A stretch of 64,000 nt of DNA, taken from the NCBI RefSeq assembly GCF_000332495.1, contig NZ_AOGW02000006.1, positions 496,001-560,000 on the forward strand, read 5' to 3'. The notes below the pieces were generated by a model, which made no database searches, was not told the DNA's origin, and saw only the letters and a list, made by a program, of their open reading frames with translations. Position numbers and translations under genes: made by a program. This DNA is from Leptospira terpstrae serovar Hualin str. LT 11-33 = ATCC 700639. Lineage in GTDB: Bacteria; Spirochaetota; Leptospiria; Leptospirales; Leptospiraceae. Shown here in pieces: positions 54,351-63,729 of this stretch. Position 1 is the first letter of the stretch; each line of letters begins with the position of its first letter.

Positions 54351-57001
54351 AATATATACGAATCTATCTACTGATCATATGTTTTGCCTGGCAGAGTTCC
54401 ACCTTTGCAGAAGGCAATCTAGAAATTGTTTTCCAAATTGTGAAATCCAATTCTGGAAAACCGGTAAGTAATGCTGTCGTAATTTCTAAAAAGGGAAAAA
54501 CCAGCGGGGTATCCAATGAAGAAGGGATCGCCAAACTTCGATTTCCCGAACCTGGGTATTATGAAATCAAAGTTTCTACCGCAGACCGAACGGAATCTAT
54601 ATTTCGAGAAGTTCGTTTCAAAGGCCAAATCATTTTGGTTACTATATCGGAATCCAATCTAGCGGGAATTTTAGTGAGTGGTGAAAGAGATAAAACTCCA
54701 CTTTCCCGATATGGACTCGTCCAAGACGAAATCAAACGTCTTCCCGGAGTGTCCGGCGATTCCTTAAAGGCTCTCCAAACCATTCCCGGTGTTGTCATTG
54801 GTGCGCCTGTGGGAATTTTGCCATCTGTGTTTACAAATATTGGAACCAATTTACTAACTGGAAATCCTTACTCCAATAGTGAGAGAGGGGACTTATCTCT
54901 TCGAGGTGGTGGAACTCGTCAAAATCAATATTACTTTGATGGATTTCCACTTCCTTATCCTTTCCATTTGGGAAACCAGTCTTCTGTTCTCAATAACAAT
55001 CTTATTAAATCTTTTGATGTATTTACTGGTGCTTTTCCAGCTAAATATGGTTATGCGACTGGGGGAATTATCGCCATCGAAGGAACCGATCGCGTTGATG
55101 AAAATAAAACTGTTATAAATACCAATTTATTTTTATCTGATATTTATAATCAAAGTAAAGTCCTTCCTGGGCTTGCCATGATTAGCTCTGGTCGAAAGAA
55201 TTATCCTAACTTAGTTTTATTGCAGGCCTATCCGCAAGGGATACCTGAAGACGCCAAATATGCGGAATACCATGACTATCAGTGGAAATTGATTTGGGAT
55301 ATCAATTCCGAACACCGACTCACTATACAAACCTTTGGAACTAGAGATCGACAAGCATACACCAAAGCACAAGCCGATTTGGAAAGAGGAGGGCAAGACC
55401 CACGTCCACCAACTGGCCTCGATCGTATGTTTCGCACTGATGCCATTCGTTATATATGGAAAGGGAAAACTTTTCGAAATACTTTATCTTATTCACGTAC
55501 ATCATTTAATGAATTTTTTGAACTTCGATTCACTAACCCTCTGACTGCAGAGAATATTTTTGGATTACAAAATAGAACCGCTGATTCGATTACCTATGTT
55601 CACAATGCCTTTGAATGGGAACTTTGGGAAGAACATCTCAAACTAGAAGCTGGTGTACAAGGTAGGTTTCGTGAAACTACTTTAAAGGGCGAAAATATTT
55701 CTGCTTATAACCGATTATTCAATAATATATTTAATGACCTTTTAAATTCCAATGCTGCCTTTCGATCTGTGATCGACGGAGATCGTGTTCGGTATCGTGA
55801 AAAATCTGCTTATGCGGAACTACCTTTTAAATATGCAGGTTTTCGCCTAACACCAGGAGCACGAGTTGACAATTATTCTGGCAGTAATGAAACCAACTTG
55901 GCTCCTAGGATTACAGGTGGGTATCTTTTTGAATCGACAAAGACTGGTTTTATGGCCGGGCACGGAATTCATTACAATGCACCAGTTTCGGTGGAAGCTT
56001 TGTCTGCCAAATCAGGAAATCCCAATCTCTATATGGAACGTTCGGAACACAATTCCGTAGGGATTAGCCAGGAGTTTGCAAACCTTTGGCAAATTAAAAT
56101 TGAAGGGTTTAGGAACATCTTTCAAAATATCATAGTCCCGGATGCCTATATTGTAGATCCCTACGCTCTAAACAATGACACTCGAATCTTTGTAAATGAA
56201 ACAGCCAAAGTTCTCGCCAACCCCATCACTCCTAAAAATTTAAATTATTCCAATGCGGGATATGGTCATTCGGAAGGGATCGAAATTTTTATCAAAAAAA
56301 CAAAAGATCCAAGAGAACAATCAGGACTCTTTGGTTGGATATCCTATACTAACTCCATCACAAAACGTATCAACAACCAATCTCGAATGAACAGTGATGA
56401 AACGAGAAATCGAACTTTATTAAACAATTCCAGAACTCTACTTGCTCAGTCCAAATTCGGCACTAACTATATCAATTATTATGATGATAATCAGTTTGAA
56501 GTAATCTACAATAATGACAAAGAACAATTGTATGATTTGGACAGAACTCATATTCTTAATATTGTTTTTGGTTATAAATTCAATCAGGAATGGATGGTGG
56601 GGGGAAGGTTTCGTTATTTTTCAGGGACTCCTTACACTCCCATTACAAGTGCTACACGGGCAAGCCAAGCGGCAACGTTTGGACTAAATTTATACTTTCC
56701 CAATTATTCAGGAAATTATAACAGCGATCGATTTTTGCCTTTTCATCAATTTGATTTGCGGATTGACCGAATTGAAAATTATTCCTGGGGTTATATCAAT
56801 ACCTACATTGAATTTGTGAACTTTTATGGTCGCCGCAACCAAGCCGGTTTTGATTTTGATAACACTAAAAATTACGAAAGAAATCAAAACCCCGCACCAA
56901 CGTATGATACAGTCAATTCTCCCTTTATCATTTCCCAAACTCCCAACGGAAAAATGGCGATTATCCCTCTGATCAATATTGGTATAGAGGTGCGATTTTG
57001 A
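54347..57001 (+). CDS. TonB-dependent receptor in a TetR-controlled operon
   Basis: This 884-residue outer-membrane receptor has a signal peptide (IYLLIICFAWQSSTFA) and a carboxypeptidase-regulatory-like domain (GKPVSNAVVISKKGKTSGVSNEEG). A plug with IKRLPGVSGDSLKALQTIPGVV, GDLSLRGGGTRQNQYYFDGFPLPYPF and GAFPAKYGYATGGIIAIEG follows. The barrel runs to a C-terminal NIGIEVRF with a terminal Phe. It overlaps tetR by 4 bp and the lipoprotein after it by 4 bp. Control of a TonB receptor by TetR points to a small-molecule inducer; the imported ligand is unknown. Confidence 0.9.
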   Translation: MKYIRIYLLIICFAWQSSTFAEGNLEIVFQIVKSNSGKPVSNAVVISKKGKTSGVSNEEGIAKLRFPEPGYYEIKVSTADRTESIFREVRFKGQIILVTISESNLAGILVSGERDKTPLSRYGLVQDEIKRLPGVSGDSLKALQTIPGVVIGAPVGILPSVFTNIGTNLLTGNPYSNSERGDLSLRGGGTRQNQYYFDGFPLPYPFHLGNQSSVLNNNLIKSFDVFTGAFPAKYGYATGGIIAIEGTDRVDENKTVINTNLFLSDIYNQSKVLPGLAMISSGRKNYPNLVLLQAYPQGIPEDAKYAEYHDYQWKLIWDINSEHRLTIQTFGTRDRQAYTKAQADLERGGQDPRPPTGLDRMFRTDAIRYIWKGKTFRNTLSYSRTSFNEFFELRFTNPLTAENIFGLQNRTADSITYVHNAFEWELWEEHLKLEAGVQGRFRETTLKGENISAYNRLFNNIFNDLLNSNAAFRSVIDGDRVRYREKSAYAELPFKYAGFRLTPGARVDNYSGSNETNLAPRITGGYLFESTKTGFMAGHGIHYNAPVSVEALSAKSGNPNLYMERSEHNSVGISQEFANLWQIKIEGFRNIFQNIIVPDAYIVDPYALNNDTRIFVNETAKVLANPITPKNLNYSNAGYGHSEGIEIFIKKTKDPREQSGLFGWISYTNSITKRINNQSRMNSDETRNRTLLNNSRTLLAQSKFGTNYINYYDDNQFEVIYNNDKEQLYDLDRTHILNIVFGYKFNQEWMVGGRFRYFSGTPYTPITSATRASQAATFGLNLYFPNYSGNYNSDRFLPFHQFDLRIDRIENYSWGYINTYIEFVNFYGRRNQAGFDFDNTKNYERNQNPAPTYDTVNSPFIISQTPNGKMAIIPLINIGIEVRF

Positions 57002-57645
57002 AACAGATTCTTCTCGGCTTTAGTATGATTCTTTTTTTGGCCTCTTGTTTTGAGAGTGGGGAAGAAGTAAAAAAGGAAGAAGAAAACAAACAAACTTTTT
57101 ACCTAACAACTTTCTATTTGGTTCGCCAATCTGGCAATTGTATCAAAACAAATACTTCCCTAACTTCGAACAATCAGTTTTGTAGTCGCCGACCTTTAGG
57201 TGTTTGTAATGTAAACCAACTCATTGTAACACAAGCAGAAGTGAATGTCATTTTGAACGAAGCTAGAATCATTCAATCAAGAACTGTCGATTGTCAAGAA
57301 TCCATTTTACAATCTGGTGTTTTGAGTTCCAAAGCAACCACTGTCGCTAACATTGATTCTTTCAAATCACAGTATACCTTTCGAGTTGTGGAAACTTGCG
57401 AATTAGAAGGATTCCAGGAAGCGAGTGGAACTAGGTTAGCTAATTTTACAGAGATCCAATGGTTGGAGTCTGTCCGAGGTAAAATTGCAAAAGCAGCGAA
57501 ATCCATATCTGCCAATACTTTTTTACCGCAAGCCAACCGTGATCGTGCTAACAGTTGTTTGAATTTAGAATTTAAAGATTGGGAAAAGGATTTAGCTCAA
57601 GGAAATATTGACAATAAAATCCTGGTCGAAATCGTTCATCCTTAA
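56998..57645 (+). CDS. Lipoprotein partner of the TetR-regulated receptor
   Basis: This 215-residue protein starts at a TTG that overlaps the receptor stop by 4 bp (TTGA), so it is probably translationally coupled. The signal peptide ends FLASCFE with Cys17 lipidated. The mature part contains eight further cysteines, including NCIKTN, FCSRRPLGVCN, DCQES, TCELEG and SCLNLE, suggesting disulfide bonds. No known domain. It may be a surface or periplasmic accessory of the receptor. Confidence 0.8.
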   Translation: MKQILLGFSMILFLASCFESGEEVKKEEENKQTFYLTTFYLVRQSGNCIKTNTSLTSNNQFCSRRPLGVCNVNQLIVTQAEVNVILNEARIIQSRTVDCQESILQSGVLSSKATTVANIDSFKSQYTFRVVETCELEGFQEASGTRLANFTEIQWLESVRGKIAKAAKSISANTFLPQANRDRANSCLNLEFKDWEKDLAQGNIDNKILVEIVHP

Positions 57646-57715
57646 TTCCAAAATCCGCTTTCCTTAACCTTGGCATCTTACATTTTGTCTTTAATCCAAA
57701 GGAAATTCAATTATT

Positions 57716-59392
57716 ATGACTTTGAATCGATACAGCCGCACTCTTACCCAAGACGAATCCCTTCCCGCCTCTCAAGCAATGATCATTGGCTCCGGCGTTC
57801 CATATGAAGATTTAAATAAACCTTTCATCGGAATTGGAAGTACAGGATTTGATGGAAACCCTTGTAATATGCACCTAACCACACTTTCTGCCCTACAAAA
57901 GAAAAGTGTTTTAGATACAAAACAAATGGTGGGTTTACTTTTTAATACCATTGGTGTGAGTGATGGAATCACAAACGGAAATGATGGAATGCGTTATTCT
58001 TTACCTTCACGAGAAATCATTGCCGATTCCATTGAAACCATTGCAGGTGCACATTATTATGACGGCCTCCTATTTACTGCAGGTTGTGATAAAAATATGC
58101 CAGGAGCTATCATGGCAATGGCAAGACTCAATCGTCCTTCCATCATGGTCTATGGTGGAACCATTAACGGTGGGAACTATAAAGGTGAAAAATTAAATAT
58201 TGTCTCAGCCTTTGAGGCTTATGGAAAAAAAATTAACGGTAAAATCACTGAAGATGATTTTAAAGAAGTGATTAAAAATTCCTGCCCAGGTCCGGGTGCC
58301 TGTGGTGGAATGTACACGGCAAACACAATGGCTACTGCCATCGAAGTTATGGGAATGAGTTTGCCTTATAGTTCGTCTTCTCCAGCTCGCAGTGAAGAAA
58401 AGAAAAAAGAATGTATGAATATTGGAAAGTACATGTACAATCTTTTAGAAAAGGACATTAAACCATCTGATATCATCACTCCTAAATCGATTTTAAATGC
58501 CCTTCGAGTAGTGACCATTCTTGGTGGTTCTACAAATGCTGCCTTACATATGATCGCAATAGCAAGAACAATGGGAATCCCTCTCGACTTAGAACAAATT
58601 CAGAAAGTAACCGATAAAACTCCACTCCTAGCAGATATGAAACCAAGTGGAAAGTATCTTATGGAAGATCTACATGCCATAGGTGGAACACCTGCGATCA
58701 TGAAATTCATGTTAAGCGAAGGTTTAATTGATGGATCTTGTTTGACTGTGACTGGAAAAACCATTGCAGAAAACTTAGAAGGCCTTCCGGACCTTCCCAA
58801 AGACCAAGACTTACTTCGCCCTGTCAGTAACCCGATAAAAAAAGAAGGCCATATCCAAGTTCTTTATGGAAACATTGCCAAAAAAGGGGCTGTCGCAAAA
58901 ATCACGGGCCACGAAGGGGAAATGTTCGAAGGAAAAGCTATTTGTTTTGATTCCGAAGTAGAAGCAAATACCGGAATTCGTGACGGAAAAGTGAAACCAG
59001 GCCATGTGGTTGTGATTCGTTATGTGGGCCCGAAAGGGGGTCCAGGAATGCCAGAGATGTTAAAACCTACTTCTGCCATCATAGGGGCTGGCCTTGGAGA
59101 TAATGTAGCACTCATTACCGATGGTCGGTTTTCTGGGGGAAGCCATGGATTTGTTGTGGGGCATATCACACCAGAAGCTATCGAAGGTGGGGAATTGGCT
59201 TTGGTTCAAGATGGGGATACGATTCTTATTGATGCTCGCACAAACCAACTCGAACTTAAAATCTCAGCAGAGGAATTGGAAAAACGAAGAGCTAAATGGG
59301 TAAAACCACCTTACCGCATTACTACAGGATACCTTTGGAAGTACATCCAAATGGTAAAAGATGCAAGTACCGGTTGCCTAACAGACCGTTAG
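57716..59392 (+). CDS. ilvD: Dihydroxy-acid dehydratase
   Basis: This 558-residue Fe-S enzyme makes 2-keto acids in valine, isoleucine and leucine synthesis. It has [17 protein letters not shown], the cluster cysteine in [15 protein letters not shown], and a third in [15 protein letters not shown]. The C-terminus carries [23 protein letters not shown] and the active-site serine region [13 protein letters not shown]. The length is normal. The ribosome binding site is AAAGGAAA. Monocistronic, ending in two hairpins. Confidence 0.95.
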   Translation: MTLNRYSRTLTQDESLPASQAMIIGSGVPYEDLNKPFIGIGSTGFDGNPCNMHLTTLSALQKKSVLDTKQMVGLLFNTIGVSDGITNGNDGMRYSLPSREIIADSIETIAGAHYYDGLLFTAGCDKNMPGAIMAMARLNRPSIMVYGGTINGGNYKGEKLNIVSAFEAYGKKINGKITEDDFKEVIKNSCPGPGACGGMYTANTMATAIEVMGMSLPYSSSSPARSEEKKKECMNIGKYMYNLLEKDIKPSDIITPKSILNALRVVTILGGSTNAALHMIAIARTMGIPLDLEQIQKVTDKTPLLADMKPSGKYLMEDLHAIGGTPAIMKFMLSEGLIDGSCLTVTGKTIAENLEGLPDLPKDQDLLRPVSNPIKKEGHIQVLYGNIAKKGAVAKITGHEGEMFEGKAICFDSEVEANTGIRDGKVKPGHVVVIRYVGPKGGPGMPEMLKPTSAIIGAGLGDNVALITDGRFSGGSHGFVVGHITPEAIEGGELALVQDGDTILIDARTNQLELKISAEELEKRRAKWVKPPYRITTGYLWKYIQMVKDASTGCLTDR

Positions 59393-59403
59393 GCGTAATC
59401 TTT

Positions 59404-59431
59404 AAATTCCCACTGGTTTAAGTGGGAATTT
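59404..59431. terminator. Bidirectional terminator between ilvD and pirin
   Basis: AAATTCCCACT (59404-59414) and AGTGGGAATTT (59421-59431) form a perfect 11-bp stem with a 6-base loop; A and T runs flank it on both sides. The pirin stop codon is inside the element. A second perfect 7-bp hairpin, GCCTAAC/GTTAGGC (59376-59394), lies over the ilvD stop. Confidence 0.8.
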
Positions 59432-60434
59432 CTTCCTTTCCATCCGCATGTCTGGCAAATCTTCCTTTGCCAACATGAACCGGATCATAAGAATCCCAAG
59501 GCCAACCACCAAACTGTGTTTTGCGATAATCATCAAACGCTTGTTGGATTTCTTCTTGTTTGTTCATAACAAAGGGCCCATACTGAACCACTGGTTCTGC
59601 AATGGGTTTTCCTTCTAAAATCAAAATCCGACCCGTTTCTGATCCATTCTTCAATGTCACTGCTAGATCCGATGTAAGATTGTACATATGTTTGCCAGGA
59701 ACAACGACATCATCTAAAATCAGGCCTTCGCCTCGGAAATAATAAAGGTTTCTGTTGTTTCCTTTGGAACTACCTGGAATGACAAAACTGACATCGGGAT
59801 CTAAATCTAAAATATAAATTCCCACTTCGTTTGTAGGATCTCCTGCCCAAGAATCCGGGGGAGGATCCAGTGGTTTTTCGCCAAACAAAGATCCTGCGAC
59901 GGTTTTAATTTTTACTTTTTTCCCATTCGCATCAGATACATGTTTCACGGGTATGTCTTCGTTCCAAAACATTTTGAAATGAGGATCTACAAATTTATTT
60001 TTTGCAGGGAGGTTGAGCCAAATTTGGAAGAGTTCCAAAGTATTATCGCTCGTCTCGTCTACTAAAGGAAACATTTCGGAATGTTGTATACCGGCACCGG
60101 CAGTCATCCATTGTACGTCACCATCTCCATACCTTCCTGCTGCACCTTGGGAATCCGCATGATCAATGAGGCCTCTTTGGACTACAGTCACCGTTTCAAA
60201 TCCGCGGTGAGGATGACCTGGAAATCCAGGAATGGTTTCGCCGTGGTACATCCTCCAACCATCTTTACCTGCAAAATCTTGGCCAATTTGTCTTCCTTGT
60301 AAGGAGGCATCAGGGCCAAATTTTCCGTTCCCTTTGGGATAAAAATCTTCATGGTGGACACAAAACAAAAAAGGATCCGATGTGGGCCATTGGAAGTCGA
60401 GTTTTTGGGCGTATTGTATGGATTTATGTTTCAT
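59418..60434 (-). CDS. Pirin family protein
   Basis: This 338-residue cupin protein has the metal-binding signature GFPGHPHRGFETVTVVQRGLIDH in the first half and VQWMTAGAGIQHSEMFP downstream, both typical of pirins. It also has the C-terminal EPVVQYGPFVMN segment of the second cupin. Pirins act as metal-dependent quercetinase-like enzymes or regulators; the role here is unknown. The ATG has AGGATGAG upstream. It is convergent with ilvD. Confidence 0.92.
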   Translation of the reverse strand: MKHKSIQYAQKLDFQWPTSDPFLFCVHHEDFYPKGNGKFGPDASLQGRQIGQDFAGKDGWRMYHGETIPGFPGHPHRGFETVTVVQRGLIDHADSQGAAGRYGDGDVQWMTAGAGIQHSEMFPLVDETSDNTLELFQIWLNLPAKNKFVDPHFKMFWNEDIPVKHVSDANGKKVKIKTVAGSLFGEKPLDPPPDSWAGDPTNEVGIYILDLDPDVSFVIPGSSKGNNRNLYYFRGEGLILDDVVVPGKHMYNLTSDLAVTLKNGSETGRILILEGKPIAEPVVQYGPFVMNKQEEIQQAFDDYRKTQFGGWPWDSYDPVHVGKGRFARHADGKEEIPT

Positions 60435-60486
60435 CTCATCCTGTCTTTGAGATTCAAGTCTCTATTAATAAGACAGGAAATCGGGA

Positions 60487-60629
60487 TTAAAAGTTTTTTA
60501 CAACGGAAACATTCACACCATTCACACCATTAGAACCAAATTCTTTGGAACTTTGCGATGAAATGCTATTAAAAACAGTGATAAGTTCCTTATCATTTGG
60601 AAAATCTTCCGCAGGCAGGATAAATATAT
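60487..60629 (-). pseudogene. Open frame without start downstream of the histidine kinase
   Basis: In a frame shifted from the kinase, an uninterrupted stretch of about 47 codons ends in TAA at 60487-60489. It has protein-like composition (LPAEDFPNDKELITVFNSIS) and two copies of a 9-bp tandem repeat encoding Val-Asn-Gly. No ATG, GTG or TTG opens it before its last part. It may be the frameshifted original tail of the kinase or a chance frame. Confidence 0.25.
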
Positions 60630-61844
60630 TTAGGAAATATTGGTTTGTCCTAATTGAAAAAAGAAAGTAGAGCCTTTGTTTGGTTCACTTTGTACCCAAA
60701 CAGATCCATTATGTTTTTCCAAAAATTCTTTACAAAGAATGAGCCCAAGGCCTGTACCAGATTCTTGTCCTGTTCCTGGAGTGGAAATTTTTTTATCCAA
60801 TCGAAATAGATTATTTAACTGCTCTTTTTCCATTCCCACACCTTGGTCTTTGACATAAAAAACAGGGGAAGTCGTTTGTGATTCGTTAGAAATACCAATA
60901 GTTACTTCGTGATTAGAGTAACTAAATTTGATTGCATTGGAAATTAAATTTCGAACAACAGTTTCAATCATTAATAAATCAGCAAATATTTCTAGGCCTT
61001 TAGGAATTTGGTTAGAGATGATCACTTTCTTTTTGTTAGCGGAAAGATTTAAGAGTCCAACAACTCTCTGTACTAGATCATAAAAAAGAATTGAAATAGG
61101 TTGGAAGGTGATATTTCCACTTTGAGAACGGGACCAGTCCAAAAGGTTTTCTAGTAGGGAATAAACCAAATCAGAAGATTCTTCTAACATTTTTAAATAT
61201 TGTACCCTTTCGGTTTCTGAAAAATGGGAATCATTTTCACTTAGGATTTTAGTAAATTCGCGTTGGGTTCCTAAAGGGCCTCGTAAGTCATGGGCAATGA
61301 TAGAAAAGAACTTATCTTTCGTTGCGTTGAGTTCTGCTAATCGGATTGCCGATTGTTTCAGTTTGTCCTCAGAAAGTTTTCGTTCCGTGATATCGCGTAT
61401 GATTGCACAATTATATTGTTTTCCGTCATATTCTACTAAGTTTACGGTAACTTCTATCGGAACACTAGTTCCATCTTTTCGTTGATTGATAGTTTCTATC
61501 GTAAAGGATTTGCGATCTAAAATTTCCTGCCAGTGTTCATTCCAACGCTCCACACTAAACAACGGATCCACTTGAAACATTTTCATCGATAGTAATTCTT
61601 CTTTCGTATATCCATAGTTTTTACAAGCAGCATCATTTACAAAAACAAAGTTTCCATCTGCATCTATCCAAACGATGGTTTCTGAAATTGTATCAATGGA
61701 AAATTGTGTGAATTGAAGGGTATGGATTAAATTCGTATGTTTCGATGTGGTATCGTCACAAGTCTGTTTTAACATTTGGTTCTCTTTTTCCAAACGGTTT
61801 AGATCACCTAAAATGACTTCGTATGTCTTGGGTTGTAGAGACAT
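60630..61844 (-). CDS. PAS-domain sensor histidine kinase
   Basis: This 404-residue kinase has an N-terminal coiled segment, then a PAS/PAC sensor (about residues 45-155: DTISETIVWIDADGNFVFVN to AIIRDITERK). The dimerisation helix has H185 in FFSIIAHDLRGPLG. The ATPase domain shows an N box ETVVRNLISNAIKFS, G1 VKDQGVGM and G2 GTGLGLILCKEF. No membrane segment is seen, so it is a cytoplasmic sensor. No response regulator is adjacent. The frame following its stop looks partly coding (see 60487-60629). Confidence 0.92.
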   Translation of the reverse strand: MSLQPKTYEVILGDLNRLEKENQMLKQTCDDTTSKHTNLIHTLQFTQFSIDTISETIVWIDADGNFVFVNDAACKNYGYTKEELLSMKMFQVDPLFSVERWNEHWQEILDRKSFTIETINQRKDGTSVPIEVTVNLVEYDGKQYNCAIIRDITERKLSEDKLKQSAIRLAELNATKDKFFSIIAHDLRGPLGTQREFTKILSENDSHFSETERVQYLKMLEESSDLVYSLLENLLDWSRSQSGNITFQPISILFYDLVQRVVGLLNLSANKKKVIISNQIPKGLEIFADLLMIETVVRNLISNAIKFSYSNHEVTIGISNESQTTSPVFYVKDQGVGMEKEQLNNLFRLDKKISTPGTGQESGTGLGLILCKEFLEKHNGSVWVQSEPNKGSTFFFQLGQTNIS

Positions 61845-61977
61845 GGATAAATGGTAAAATACAATTTTGGAAATAAAATGCCAAGAACTAAGTGTAAGGA
61901 AGAGTTTATTTCGATTGGCTAGAATCGGACTTGACTTAAGGAGTTTTCCTAGATAGACCTAGACTCCCCGAAACCCT

Positions 61978-63729
61978 ATGCCTTGTTTATTTTGCCAAAA
62001 AGGATTAGCCCGTTTTTCCCGTTTAGAGCCCGTTCGGGATGAACGGGAAACGCACAATTTTCCAACCGAGGATATTGTTGGAAATTCTCTGAACTTGTTT
62101 CAGGAAATCTATGAATGTAAAGATTGTCATAGCCTTTGGTGGATCAAAACTAGAGGCACAGGGGATCCCCGTTCCACCTATCCAGAGTATTACGAACAAA
62201 CAGCCGAGCGATTTGATGATCAGCGTTCAGAATTGATTCGTAACCCTTCCGTTTCTGGAATTCTCGCTCATAAAAATTCATTATTTCCTTATGCCTTCTT
62301 TGAAGAAATTTTAGAAATCCTTTCGCAAACAGAAGCGGAGGCTTTAAAAACTTTATACTTAGAACGCGATTCCAGTTTGCCTACTACTGTCAAAAGGTGG
62401 CTTCTCCAATGGTATCAAAAAAGTTTCCCTGATGAATTCCAGGAAATCCAAACCAAAGGTTTTCCGTCTTCCGCAATTCCGCTTTTTACTTTGGATCAAA
62501 ATGAATCGGTAATAGTTTCTGAGTTTATTGCAAAGGACCAATTTGCATTTCTTAGTTCCCAAGAAGAGAAATACTATTTACAAGCCTATGATCTAACCCA
62601 AAAGAAAATACTTTGGAAAGTCACCATTCGCAAACCCTTTCTGGAAGGTTTACAAATCCCCATTTTATTTTACCAATCGGGTTATCTTTGTTCTTACCAA
62701 GGATTTCAAAAAGGATCGGAATACTTTTCAAAACTGAATAGACCAGATACTCTTTGTATTTATGATCTCGAAGGCAAACTCATCCTATCCATACTTCTTG
62801 CTTTTCAGTGTTATGAGATCCTATCAACAGAAGAACGTGACGTCTCAGAAAATCGAATTTCGCATAATTTTTGTTTTACGATACTGGGAGAAACTTTGTA
62901 TCTTCCTCACCAATCGGAAATTCACGTTTATGATTTGAAATCGGGAAAACGAATCCGAAGTATAGGATTACCAAAATTTGAAATTTTTTCCGGTAAGGCT
63001 TTCGAAACTGAATCTGGAAATATCCTTTTCCATACACTCAAAGGAATTCTCGGTATCGATTCCTCTGGAGAAATTATCTTCCAATACTTGTCTTCTTACC
63101 ATCCTGTGTTCATTGATTCACAGTACCAATTATACTATTACTATGCCAAAGTAGAATCAGCAAATACAGGTGAAACAATAGAATTTAAAAAAACTCACGA
63201 TTCGGGTATATCTTTGGTTCGGGAGTTGGCATCCATTCCAGTAGAATTTCCTGGTGGAGTTTATTTGTCATTTGCCTTGGATGGATCCCTTCTTCTTAAT
63301 TCCCAATGGGAAACCATCAAAGAATTTCCCTTTAGTGCCACAGACACTCTCGGTCCTCATTCCTTTGGAGTTGCAAAAACTCCTGTGATCGTGACGGAAG
63401 ATCGTATCATCATTACCAATGATTTTTCCGGAATCTACATGATTGATTTTTTGGGAAATGTTTTCTTAGAAAGGTCGATCCAATCAGAAGTTCTGTCTGT
63501 ATTTACGTTTGATGGAAAACATTCCATCATCATTCTCAGCTTTCACGATGACTTTAGTGATAAGGAAGAGATAGAACTATTCTTACTTTCTCCGAATGGA
63601 GATTTCATCGCAGAAAAAAAACTCCCAGGCCCTCAGGGGTTGTCAGTGAGTTTTGATGGGATTTGTGTTTTTGCAAAAAACAATCAAATGTTTTCCCTCG
63701 ATCTATTTTCCTCAGAAGAGTCCAAATGA
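61978..63729 (+). CDS. Zinc-ribbon and propeller-like hypothetical protein
   Basis: This 583-residue protein starts with a CLFC pair and has a second YECKDC pair near residue 45, so it may hold a zinc ribbon. A helical segment follows. From about residue 165, short beta-strand repeats appear, for example IVSEFIAKDQFAFLSSQ, YDLTQKKILWKVTI and IHVYDLKSGKRIRSIGL. These look like PQQ or WD-type propeller blades. No signal peptide. Its last codons overlap the next gene by 4 bp, so the pair is coupled. No function assigned. Confidence 0.6.
   Translation: MPCLFCQKGLARFSRLEPVRDERETHNFPTEDIVGNSLNLFQEIYECKDCHSLWWIKTRGTGDPRSTYPEYYEQTAERFDDQRSELIRNPSVSGILAHKNSLFPYAFFEEILEILSQTEAEALKTLYLERDSSLPTTVKRWLLQWYQKSFPDEFQEIQTKGFPSSAIPLFTLDQNESVIVSEFIAKDQFAFLSSQEEKYYLQAYDLTQKKILWKVTIRKPFLEGLQIPILFYQSGYLCSYQGFQKGSEYFSKLNRPDTLCIYDLEGKLILSILLAFQCYEILSTEERDVSENRISHNFCFTILGETLYLPHQSEIHVYDLKSGKRIRSIGLPKFEIFSGKAFETESGNILFHTLKGILGIDSSGEIIFQYLSSYHPVFIDSQYQLYYYYAKVESANTGETIEFKKTHDSGISLVRELASIPVEFPGGVYLSFALDGSLLLNSQWETIKEFPFSATDTLGPHSFGVAKTPVIVTEDRIIITNDFSGIYMIDFLGNVFLERSIQSEVLSVFTFDGKHSIIILSFHDDFSDKEEIELFLLSPNGDFIAEKKLPGPQGLSVSFDGICVFAKNNQMFSLDLFSSEESK

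Noticed and set aside
59376..59394. attC-like GCCTAAC/GTTAGGC boxes at the end of ilvD
   Set aside because: The boxes are only 5 bp apart and partly coding, so a simple hairpin is the better reading.
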